Shown piece after piece: positions 1 to 11,500 of a DNA stretch of 64,000 nt. A program made the translations under genes and the position numbers. The DNA is from Onchocerca lupi (lineage: Eukaryota > Nematoda > Chromadorea > Rhabditida > Onchocercidae), in assembly GCA_028564675.1 (NCBI GenBank), contig JAOVVO010000026.1, positions 1-64,000 on the forward strand, given 5' to 3'. The notes below the pieces were generated by a model. The model saw nothing but the letters and a program-made list of their open reading frames with translations, did no database searches and was not told the DNA's origin. Position 1 is the first letter of the stretch; each line of letters starts with the position of its first letter.

Positions 1-83
1 CAAGGCTATTTCACAGCATAGCTAATATCTTAGTGAAGTCTTATCGGTATTATATTTCGAATCAACCGAAGTCTAATCGAATT
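1..83. repeat. 83-bp direct repeat, copy 1 (cut by window edge)
   Basis: Bases 1-83 are identical to 3709-3791. The match starts at the first base of the window, so this copy may extend further left. Identity stops abruptly after position 83 (GTTTAG here, ACCTCG in the other copy). No known element was recognised. Confidence 0.85.
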
Positions 84-3000
84 GTTTAGTTTGGAATATC
101 TCAAACTCAAACAAACTTGTAGTAATTAGTTCACTTTTAAACCCATAGCTCAACATAGGATTATGAAAAAATATAGATCTTGGAAAAAAAATCCATTGGT
201 TCAAAAATAATATAATTTTGAAATTAAATCAACCTACCGAAAACTTATATCTCAAATATTGGAATTAAATTCGGCTAATTTCAGCAGTGCTTATATCAAC
301 AGATTGAAAATGAAGCGATTAACCTAATTAACTGAGATGTTTGATTGTTCATTTCTCAAGCAACTATTTATTGATGTGTACAATATCATCACAAATTCTA
401 ATTGAACTTATATAACACTTTTTTTTAAATATATATAACAGATTTTTGCACTCTTATTTCGCTAACTCAAAAATTTTCTGAATTTGTTTACAACACTTCT
501 CACTAGTCATACTACTTAATATTTATGAAGCGAACTTATTGAAGGCAAAGAGCTTAATAAAACGACTGAAAAATTCAGAGGAAAAAATTTCGACAACTCA
601 CGTCACTTTTAGAATAAAAATAGCACAGAATAGATTTGTAGAAAATCAAATATTTTAGAGCATATGGAGAAAATGAAATGTATAGTATCAAATCAAATTA
701 GATTTCTTATATTACATGCCATTCATCTTTATGCGTTGTTGTGTACATATATCCTTTCGCAAATGACTTTATCGTATAATAATTGCCAGTTGATATTGCA
801 TCATCAAGTTCGAATTGTTTGGTTAATCAGAATAGTTCATTTTTAAATAGGGCAAGGCGCTGAATAGATTGTCCCAAGTTCCACATTCAAATCTAATTAG
901 TGCCTTATTTCTTGCTCAAAATTTCAGGAAAACCAGTCATTGCTTCAGCTTTCGCTCATTGCTACCAGTTCGCGATGATTGTCCAATTTGAGAAATTTGG
1001 ATAACATATTTTTGGAAATATATTTTTTTAAATACTACATTCAAACCTGAACTAAGTTTACATACTATTAGATGAATGCGTATAATATGGTTCTTAATGT
1101 TAATTACTTTTGGATCGAATTAATGAAAGCAAAACTGTTAATAATGAATTATGTATTAAATTCGTCTTCTTATGTATATGTCATTTTCATATCATTTGCA
1201 TGCAAAAGAATTTTCTATCTCGAGTGCATACCATTTTATCATTAAATCCGAAATTTTCAAATCTTAAAATGCTTTAATTTTGACAAAAATTTTCATGCTA
1301 TTGAAATGCGTCATTTCATGCTGAAACTTTGGGTTTTCAGCTATAAAAATTAGAAATCTTTAGTTTATTTTATTTTCCGATATAATTTTGAAACAAACAT
1401 AATTTGTTAATGCCACAGACATCTCCATTCGCTTCAGCACCACCCAGCTTTCATATTTATGCTCACGTAATATGATGTAAAATAACAATAAGAATGAAAA
1501 TAACAAAGCAAAAGTTGATTGGAATTAGAAACTCTTAACCGATAATGACAATTTTCTTGTTTTTCATTTTTCTTCTTGTCTTTTCCTGCATCGTTTTTCA
1601 AAATTATGTAAAGTTTTATTTATTAAAAATCCTTAGGATTTTATAAAGCTCAAAATTAATAATAGCATATTTAATGGATAATTAATTAGCTTTGATGGAA
1701 ATTAGGAAATGAGTATAAAACAAAAAGCTTATAATAAATTGTTGCTTCATTCATTTAATGAGGAATCTTGAAAAGAGTATAACTCATCCAGATTTAAAAA
1801 TGAATTAACAAGTTTTTATCTACTTAACGCTCTCAATTATATGAGACTGCACTTCTGTCACAGTTCTTGAGGAAAGTTTGCTGAGAAAATTGACATCAAT
1901 TCTCCTTTTTTTTTACATGCTGAATTATGCCACTTTTGGAAATCTTAAAAATTCTCAAAATGATGATGTTATTCTGGAATTGTTTTTGATTATTGATTGC
2001 GTATCGTTTTCTATCTTTTCTTCATAGTCACTTGAAAATGAAAAGCTAATTACCAATAATGTCATTTAGCTTCCGCCCACACTGAATCTTTTCCTCATTA
2101 TTTGCATCATTGCTCCCACTGTTATGCTACTTGCAGCATAGTACATTAAGTTTAATAAGATTCTAAGATAAGAAAATGTATTTTTAGCTATCAATTTAAT
2201 TCTGAAATTGATGATTCATTGCATTCACCGGGCCTACCATATCTCAAACACAATTTCATTTTCGCTCATATTCAAACTGCAATTATAGATATATAGTTTT
2301 TTTTCTTTTTAAAAGCAAAAATTTATCTCAATTCCGTTGATCATTGATCAGAGGAATTTCCATCAAATACATGAGCTTAATTGTGCACAGAATGAGATTC
2401 ATTCAATCAGCTCAAAGTATTAAGCAACTCAGATTGATATACAAATTCAAAATATGTTCAATGTCAGAAGAATTATTTATAAACATAATGTCTTCTACAG
2501 TGTATATAATAATATTGAAAAATGAACATTGAAGATATTATTGCTAGCAATTCCTTTCTGAAAGTAAAATAAATTTCGTTAATAAAAAAGAGAATAGACC
2601 ACTTATTGGAATGAATAATTAGGTCTCTTTTTTAATTTCACTTTTCGTCTTGCCGTTTTCCGTTGCTTGTCATTTTATGCTTCATCGGCAATTTTTGTCA
2701 CTTTAATAGGTTCGAAATTTAAAAAATTTTATTCTTTTACATCTCCAACTTTATTTATTTAGGCGTTTAATATTCTCATTAATTTGAAGAATAAGTCGAT
2801 GTTTTTAAGGAGCAAGATAGCTCATCGTACCATCACAGAAGTATCCATTCGATAATTAAAGTTCAAATATGCTTTTTAAAGAACATAAAAATAATGAAAA
2901 GGAGTAACGAACAAAGAAATATCAAAAAATATCGTTATCAACGAAATAAAAATGAATTCATTTATAGGATACGAAAATTATAAGATCAGCAGTGTTTGGA

Positions 3001-3708
3001 TGCATTGATTTTGATTTTTAATAAGAATCAATTGTTTAATATAAAATTCAAAGAAAATCTACTTTTCGCATGATTTAATTGCATAGATTATTCTGCTTCA
3101 AAAAATTTAAAGACTGATCAATTGTTGGAATATTCTTGAAAAATTAGTAGTGTGATATGATCATTTAAAAAAAAGATCATATCATAGTAGACTATAGAAG
3201 ACTATGATATGATCTTTTTTTTTTTAAATTATAGAAAAATTACAAAATGTTGATAAACAGTGAAAAATAAGACACTCATGATATGCTATACGAAAACAAA
3301 ATCAATGGCAATGACAGAAACCAATAAAAATGGTTTTCTTCAGTAATGACAGAAACTATTTTGAGATTTCACCATTCTTCTCTGTTCGAAATTTATCTCG
3401 TTTTCTTTAAGGAAAATTTTAGTGTCTCTGTTTTTAATCTAAGCTGCATTTTCGACCGATTTTGGGAGCCGCTTTTGAATTTTTCGGGAAGGTGAATTGG
3501 TTGGGACAACCCTTTATCCGCTTTTATTTATTATTTTAATGTCTATACAATTTTGATTTTTCCTTTCCATTCCTAACAAAAAAAAAATTGCATTACTTGT
3601 TTCCTTTTTCCATTTTCTTTTGAGCCTGATTTCACTTGTCAGGCAATATGGGCATAGTGGAAACGAGATTTATGCATAAAATTTACAGAATTATCAGTTT
3701 TTATTTCA
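84..3708. other. Spacer between the direct repeats, no gene recognised
   Basis: About 3.6 kb of AT-rich sequence. The short ORFs at 664 and 2344 have neither coding character nor splice context. Apart from the hairpin at 3167-3222, listed separately, I see nothing interpretable. Confidence 0.5.
3167..3222. repeat. Perfect inverted repeat, 22-bp arms
   Basis: The left arm (3167-3188, A-run then GATCATATCATAGT) and the right arm (3201-3222, ACTATGATATGATC then T-run) are exact reverse complements around a 12-base loop. The transcript would fold into a strong hairpin, and the arms could also be the termini of a tiny foldback element. There is no coding context on either side. Confidence 0.8.
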
Positions 3709-3791
3709 CAAGGCTATTTCACAGCATAGCTAATATCTTAGTGAAGTCTTATCGGTATTATATTTCGAATCAACCGAAGTCTAATCGAATT
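3709..3791. repeat. 83-bp direct repeat, copy 2
   Basis: Exact copy of 1-83, offset 3708 bases. An open frame at 3636-3827 runs across it, but nothing in that frame resembles a known protein. Confidence 0.85.
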
Positions 3792-4482
3792 ACCTCGTGC
3801 GATTTTAAAAAATGTATTTTTCGCTAAAAGAAAATTGCATTATTTCTATAAGAAATTTCGCGACATATCTTACGTAGAATTAATTAATAATCTCATTTTT
3901 TGTCATAAGAAGAATAACGCGAATTATTGTATTATAAGATATATAAAATTTTTGTGTTCAATTAAAGAAACAAATATGGATCCTCTTTCTATCTTATTTC
4001 ATGCCAATTTTAAAAATGAAGAAGTTGAGATTCAAATTCTAGTAATTTAGAATAAAAATTCAAAGAATTTTTGAATTTTATGCAAATAAAGAAGAATTAC
4101 AAAATGACTCCAAGATGTTTCCAACAAATGATTTGAGATTACTGTCAGCAAATTAGTTCGAGAATTAAAAATGAGTATAAAAACATTGCTGGACATGACT
4201 GGGATAAAAAGCTGCTCAAAAAGATTGAATGATTGTTAAGCAATTAATGAACTTTTTTTCGCTACTAATTTTACTTATTGAAATTTAATGCTGTGCGTAG
4301 ATTTTAACTTTCCAATGTCTCCATTTTTCCAAAGTAAGTGCACATTCAGACTATTAATTTCAAGCCTTTTAGTAGCTTGAACATATTTTTATTTATCAAA
4401 ATACGAATCATAACATCAATGTTTGCCAACAAGGAAAAAATCTTTGAAAATATTTGACTTTAAGAAAAAAATTCTTATATAG

Positions 4483-4624
4483 TATGGAGCGAGTATTCGC
4501 CGAATTCTCGAAAAGCATTTTCTTGCTGATTGTGGAACATTTTCAGTGCAAAAAATTGTCGAAATGTTTAAAGCAACTGTGTTAGTTGGCGAGAGGTTAA
4601 TATACGACGTTATTGACATTTGTC
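4483..4624 (+). CDS. Possible internal exon of an unrecognised protein
   Basis: An acceptor-like TTCTTATATAG precedes an open stretch with balanced coding composition: YGASIRRILEKHF, then LADCGTFSVQKIVEMF, then KATVLVGERLIYDVIDIC. It ends at a GTATGTG donor in phase 1. A second open block follows at 4688-4828 (begins MKKYVYSWSKTIEEQL) and ends near an AAG|GTTCTT donor-like site. I recognise no family. The two blocks could be exons of one small gene or remnants of a pseudogene. The opposite strand is also open (4416-4637) but reads less like a protein. Confidence 0.3.
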
Positions 4625-5486
4625 GTATGTGATTCACTTTTTGTCACACATCATAATCGAGTTGAAGATTGATTCATTTTTGTTGCAATGAAAAAATATG
4701 TATATAGCTGGTCGAAGACTATAGAAGAGCAATTGAGCAAGCTTAGTTTTTATCATCTTGTGTTAGTCAGAGGGAAATCGGCTTCGATCGATCATTGTCA
4801 ATCTCAAATAATCAGACTTCCTGTCTTCAAGGTTCTTGTTTTCTTCGCAAAACTCCTTGAACTATCACTGCATTGCACTTTGATTAGCAATTGCTGGGAC
4901 AACTATTGACATTTCAAATTAATTCCGTTGTTTCTGATCTGTTTTAGACTAGACAAAAAGGCTCTTGAATTTAATTTTTGTCTGAATCACTCCTTCAGTC
5001 CAAATAAATAAAAATAAAATAAGCATGGTAATAAGTCATTAACAAAATTAACATAGCAAAAAATTGCAGACAATGAAGTAATGTATTACAGCATAAAGCG
5101 ATAAAATTAAGTTATACAAAATCTGCGTCACTTTGCACAAAGCCAACAACTTTTTTAATAATGCTATCGCTATTGGTTTAATGAAAATAATAATATGCTT
5201 ATTACTAATCATGGCCTTTGACCAGTAGCCTACATCTTCCAGTCAGCATATCAACTATAACTTATTTATTAGCTGAATAAACCATTCTTTAGTATGCATT
5301 TTTCATGTGTTACAACTTGACTTGTTTATGTTTACTTTGAATCTTCAAAAATGGATCAGCGTAAAAAATATTCAATCAAAAAAAATCAAACAAGTTAAGA
5401 TTGTCATTGCAGATCACTGGTAAGAATATATCAGAATTATTTATGAAAAACTGCATCAAAATGTCAAGCGCAGATAAATATTAGCG

Positions 5487-5555
5487 ATGGATGAATTTGA
5501 AACGCAATCAGACATTTCGCGATTTCCTTGGGACGAAATATCGCCTGAATTTCAG
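5487..5555 (+). CDS. Putative first coding exon of the SLC4A11-like gene
   Basis: ATG at 5487 opens 23 codons (MDEFETQSDISRFPWDEISP...) and ends exactly at CAG|GTAAAG, phase 0. An AG just before it (AAATATTAG|CG) could be a cis- or trans-splice acceptor. Acidic, polar composition fits a cytoplasmic N-terminus. The next compatible exon (6808) starts in phase 0. Assignment to the transporter is an inference from phase continuity. It could instead start another transcript. Confidence 0.45.
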
Positions 5556-8500
5556 GTAAAGTAAAATTTTTGATAAGATAATTAATTGACTGAAAATTTG
5601 TAAGGAATTGACAAAATATGAATTGCATGAAACAATAACTTTCATTGTTTTTTTATTGCATAGAATTTATTGAATATTCAAAAATTTTTCTGACTAAAAA
5701 AAAAAGATGGGAATCAGTATGTTACAAGCGATTATTAGAGAATATCCAAGTAAATTGATGACTGGATTATTCTTTCCTTTGTCGCTCTTAGAGAAGAATA
5801 CCGCTCAACTGAATTGCCGGATTGTTGCTATTGATGTGTCGCTTCGAACCGGACATAGCAACACCGAGCGCCGCAAGCCCAAAATATCAGAATAAGCTGA
5901 TATTTCGTTTCAATAACTCAAAACGCCAAGCAAAGAAGAAAGATCTCAAGTAGAACTTTCTGCGCTTAAACTCAGCTTGCTTATTAGAATTTTTGAAGGA
6001 TAATTCACCTCCAAAATGTCTTGTAAACAGGCTGTACATATTACCAAATTCATATTTTGCAATTCCAGTTCTTTAAAGGATGAATATGAATAACAAAACT
6101 GTCCGCTATGTTCATTCTATATTGTACTTTAAAAATGATTAAATCCAAATTAAACTGTTTAGAATTTCAATGTTTTTTTTCATAAAAAAATCTTAATACT
6201 AATTCTATAATACAACTAATCATTCTTGTTTAAAATACATTATTTGGTTTTTCTTAAGGAACAAAATTAACGGTATAAGAAGCTGAAGCTATCTTTTAAG
6301 GATGTCATAATTTGGCTTAAATGATGGGCTCATGAATTCTTATCATCCGTAGCAATCTTCTCCTCTTGCGTTTGCAAAAAAAGGTCCTAATGGATGGAAA
6401 GATATTGCAAGTCAACATTTCATCAAAAGAAATGTCGACTTTATTTCTATATCTATTGAAAATATTTTTATATAAATGTTATTTTTAAATTGAAAAAAAA
6501 GTCTTTCTTTCAAGATCGAAAAAAAGCTCTGTACTTCTATCTGTATTCGACCAAATAAGAAATTCATCAATTTCTTTTTCAATTATTTATTTTCTATTGT
6601 TGATTAATTTCTATGAAAAAATAAAAACGATTTTTTTTTGACTTATTATGTTGTCAGAGTCATTTAACAAAAAGTTTTGAATTATGAATAAATGAAGCAA
6701 TTTTGAAAGTTTTCAAATGAGAATTGAAAAAGAAAAATTTTGTGGATGAGAATGGGAATTTCGTCTCTTAATATATATATTAAAACTTTATATATTTTAT
6801 TGCATAGATTTTGTTTAAGATGCCATTCCTACGTATTCATCAAGGCAGCATTCCAAAGTCTGAGGAGTATCGACCAGCTAACACTTCATCTCCGACCTAT
6901 CAAGAACAGTCTCGCCAAAATGGATATTCAGGTTTTATTTTTAATTTTTCATGCACGAATCCTGACAAGAATACCTCAGTTAGTTTTTACCTTTTATTCA
7001 TCTATTTGTATATCCTTCGTTATAGGAAAATCTACTCAAGAAAGCGAAAATCTGATTTTAGATTTCATTCTGTTACTCGACTATTTCCCATTCTTGTAGC
7101 ACTTCATTTTGAATGTTTATAGCTCGATTCTTTTTTTCTTCACAGAAAGGAATCGACGCATAAACACCCAAAATGAAATGAAGCGAGAATTCTTCCGATT
7201 GTCTATTTTCATAAATTAAAAAAGTATAAATAAGTTTTCAAGAATCTTGTGGCTAAACTATCCATTCAACGCATTAAATTATTTTTAACAAAGTTCTAAT
7301 TAGGTTTTTTTTTTTTTGGATTTTACTTAAAAGCAATTCATTGTTATTTTACGGAACTTTGTCCTTTCCTTGTTCGAGGGTTCCCTTTTTCGATCTGGCT
7401 AATATGTTTATAAGAATATATTTTTAAATTCCATGCACAACTTTGAATTTAGCCTAATTTAATTTATCTCATCGATAAAATTTTTTTTTGACTAATGAAG
7501 ATAATTTGCAAATTGCAGACTAGTTTTTTCAATTTTTAAGTAAGTTTTAAACCTTATCAAAATTAGTTTTCCATAACAGTCTTTGAAACAATTCAAAAGT
7601 GACTTTTCCTTGTACTTTAATCTTTCCTAATTAATCAAAGCTTTGCCTTTGAAAAGTAGAAAGCACAAATGGATCTCTGCCTTTCCATTAGAAATTTATG
7701 AAAAGAATTTGTCTCGACGACTTAATGTATTCCCTTGGCATATCCATAAATATATTTTTCATAGAACATTATTTCAAATGAACAAATAATTGTTTTCAGT
7801 TAATCAGTCATTCAATCATTCCATGAGCTACTCATCTCGCTCTAAAAATTATAACTTTCATAATTCTATTCAAATTCTTATTCCCTCATTCAACATGAAA
7901 GTACTGCATAATGTTTTGCTGCTTTACTTGACCTAAATTAAGAGCGCAAAATATCTATCAAGTTTCAATTCTACAGCTTTTACTGAAATATGCAATTCTT
8001 TTTAATGTCATTTGCACATCATTCTGTGTTAGCTAATCACGAATTGCTCCAAAATCTTTATGAAGCAATTTTTTTTTTTTCAATGATTCATTCAAGTTAA
8101 TCACAGAAAAAAGCAAAGAAAAAAAGAATTTGCCGAATCTTTCCGGATAACCATATTTTGAACATATTTTAATGATATTTGATGGCAAAGCTCTCCGGTT
8201 TTAAATTTACGTAAGGCAATAAAAGATGCGATGAAAATCATCATTTCTGCATTTAGCCAGTGGAACGCAAAAATTTGCATATATTCTCAGGCGATAATGA
8301 TCTCAAAACTAAAGTTTTTTAGAATATAAAAAAAATGCTAAGACTGCAAATTTTTAACGTTGAAATTTATTTGAATAAACTTGTAATATAAGTTTAATTA
8401 ATGAGTCTAATTAATCAGTGACTGACTAATCTATGCAGAAAAGCGAACAACACAATTTTGATCAGTGATAAAAATATTCAGCTCTAAAAAATCACAACGT

Positions 8501-11500
8501 GAAGATAAAAAGCTATCGGAGTATTATCATTCTATTAGGAATATGATTGCCATGTTTCAGATTTCCAATGAGAGAAGTAGATTTTCTATAATCTCCCCAG
8601 TTAGGAATTTTATCAGTTTCGTAACTGTTCCCAAAACAGAACTATGCACCATCTGAAGCTGAAACTCTAAGCATCCTAGATAAAGTTTTTTAATCTTGGA
8701 AGCCGTTAAAATAATTGTTACATAATAAATAAAAAGAGGAAACAAAAAATACAAGATTTCCCGAAAAACCCGGAATCAAAAAGTTATTGTAAGTGGGATG
8801 ATCAAATCCAATCAAAGTGATATTATTCTTAGTCTTTCTCAACCGTTTAGCAGAAAGATTGTCTGCTATTTGTTATTTTTGGTCTGTTCATTTCTTCGTT
8901 TAATTATAAAATTAAAAGGGAAAAGCTCATCAAAAACGAACTAGAAATTAAACATTTAGAGTATAGTTACTGAAATTTGGATGACTTCAAATACGGCCCA
9001 TTGTAAATAATTAAAAGGCAAAAGGAGAATAGTTCTAAATACAGAAAAATACGGACAGATGAAAAATGAATGAAGTTGCAATGAAAAGTATTATAATTCA
9101 AAAATCAAAGAAGAAACTTATCACAATATCTATAGAGATGATCCGATCAATTGATTGGAAGATCGTAGCATATATTTATGTAGACGATGGTGAGAAAGAC
9201 GTTGCAAAAGTTTATTTTCGCAAAACTTTTGCCTTTTCATTTTGCAAAAGTGTTGCATTTTGGCGTAGACCAGTCTCTTCATTCTGAAAGATTACAACAA
9301 ATTCGGTCTCTTTTTTTTCCAGAGAAACTACTCGCCACTTTTTTTTGCCAAAAATCACATTTATAGCAGTAAATTCTTTCAAACTATTCCATATATCAAA
9401 ATTTCCAGTATTTTTCAGAATATCTCGTAATTTCAATAAAAACTCTCTTTTAGTTGATATAAAATGGATTGAAAAACCGATAAAAGTTTCTTGATTGTAT
9501 TTTCTTTAATCTACTTTTTTTTCTTTTTTTTTTACTATAGTTGTTTCTACCAATCATGATCAGTTTAAGTCTTATAAGAGTAAAAATTCTCATCACAATA
9601 TACTATTTGCTTTTTTTAGAAATAAAATTGAGGAGAAATTGTAACTGAATTACTAGAACATTAAATTTAAGTTTAAATTCAGTAATGGTAGAAAACTGCT
9701 TTTTCCTGAGGAGGAAATCTGGCAAGGCTCTAACTGACATTTATCTTTGTTTTCTCTAGCAATAAAATATGATGGTATTTTCATATATCTCTTCAAAAAA
9801 AAAAAAAAAAAAAAAATTAATTTTAATAGATGTATTTATTTTATTAGCAATTTCAATAAAGTTGTTCTGTCGCTGAATTCCCATTTGCGACGCAGTTTAA
9901 TATTTTCAGCTGAACAACCAGAAAAGGCGCATGCCAAGGATTCTTGATCATAAGTATTTCACAATCTATAAATTGTTGTAAAAATTTCCGTCTATAATTA
10001 TGATTTTTAGTAATATCATGATAAATCTTTCCTATACTATTCGATGCATTGAAGAATTTTTTTATTCCGAAATCATTCTTCGTCAGCACTATTTGACGCC
10101 AGACTGAAAGCATAGGCTTAAATTTGATACTTGAACCAACATTTTTAAGCCAAGCATGGCTATGTATTTTTGCACGGTTTTTTAAATTCGCATTTGCGAA
10201 AACTTCTTAATACATTATTAACAATAATCTGTCTTCCGTGTTCCTAATATCTAAGCAGTATGCTCATATTTTCTTTTATAAATAAATTAATTGCACAGAA
10301 AATATTTTTCATTAATCTTACATCATCCGAAAATTTATGGAGTTGCATAAAAGTTGTGAGATGAAACTTGGCGCATACTAAAGTCAATTATCAAACGGTC
10401 ATTATCGTAGCCAATGAGTTTCAACTTCTTTTGGAACAATTTTTTTGTCTAGTCAAACTAGAGAAATGAAATTTCTGAAGTCAATAAGGCAAGGCAAATC
10501 TGTTGCATGCAGCTTTATGAAATTGCAAACATGAAATTACTTTAAACTCTCATTTTTTACTGCAAAATTGTATTATAGACCAAATCTCGCGATTATGTAC
10601 TTCCTTATCCGTCGGATTATTATTTCGATCGCAAAGCTTCCCTTTTTGATTTCTAATTTTCTTAATCTTTTTAATTCATAAGTATTCATTTGACAATGCA
10701 CCTGCTTAAATTTCGTTTTAGCAACACATTGATATGGCATGAAATTTTAATTGTTAATTTGTTAATTTCAATAAATATTCCACAAATACGTTTGATGATT
10801 TCAAACGTATCGTTTATGAATAAATTTGCAGAAAAGAATCAGAATCACTCGGCAGAATCAGCCGACAATGTTACCTTGCAATCATCACCAAGCAATTGCA
10901 TTTATTTGTCCCCGGATAATAATTTTCGATGTGATAGTGTTCGGAGCATGAGCAGCGTCGGTGATAATGAAATGCATGCAAGGCGGATATTAAGTATCAA
11001 ACGTAATGGTACTGTTCCGAACTTATCACAAGGTTCATATATTTGCTCATCAATGCATCAATTAACATTCCTTTATAAATTTAGAAATTTCGATTATACC
11101 ATTCAGTACATTGAATCACTTTATGATTTTCAAATATTTTAAAATTCCTTAATGCTTAGCACCGCAATCTATTATGATATTTTCATGTTGTCCTTACGCC
11201 TGTGAAGACTGAGATTTATGGAAGTAGAAAAAAAAAATAAATGGAGTTTTTGATGATTACTTCTGGAAATGTTTCAAAGCCTGTGCATCGAATAATAATA
11301 TTAGTAAATTGTTGATGTGCTAAATTCCATACTTCATTGTGCCTCATCAATTTGATTCAAACTGATGCGGATTCGAAAATAAGTTTTGAGTTAGTAATTA
11401 ATGATCAATTAATTTATTCTTTTTATTTCATTATCATTGTCGGACATTTTTTCTCAACTTGTCATTTTAGTAAGAAGAAATTTCGATTTCCCAGATTTAA

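Noticed and set aside
3835..4050. 71-codon ORF on +
   Set aside because: Very AT-rich with Asn/Ile/Lys/Phe-biased composition, no splice or trans-splice context and no recognisable motif. Likely chance.
5707..5895. 62-codon ORF between transporter exons 1 and 2, with a TTCGAACC that recalls a tRNA T-loop
   Set aside because: No tRNA cloverleaf can be drawn on either strand. The ORF has no clear donor and would break the phase-0 join of 5487-5555 to 6808-6931.
6740..7099. 119-codon ORF on +
   Set aside because: It overlaps the exon at 6808-6931 in another frame. The Ser/Pro-rich frame with matching splice phases is the better reading.
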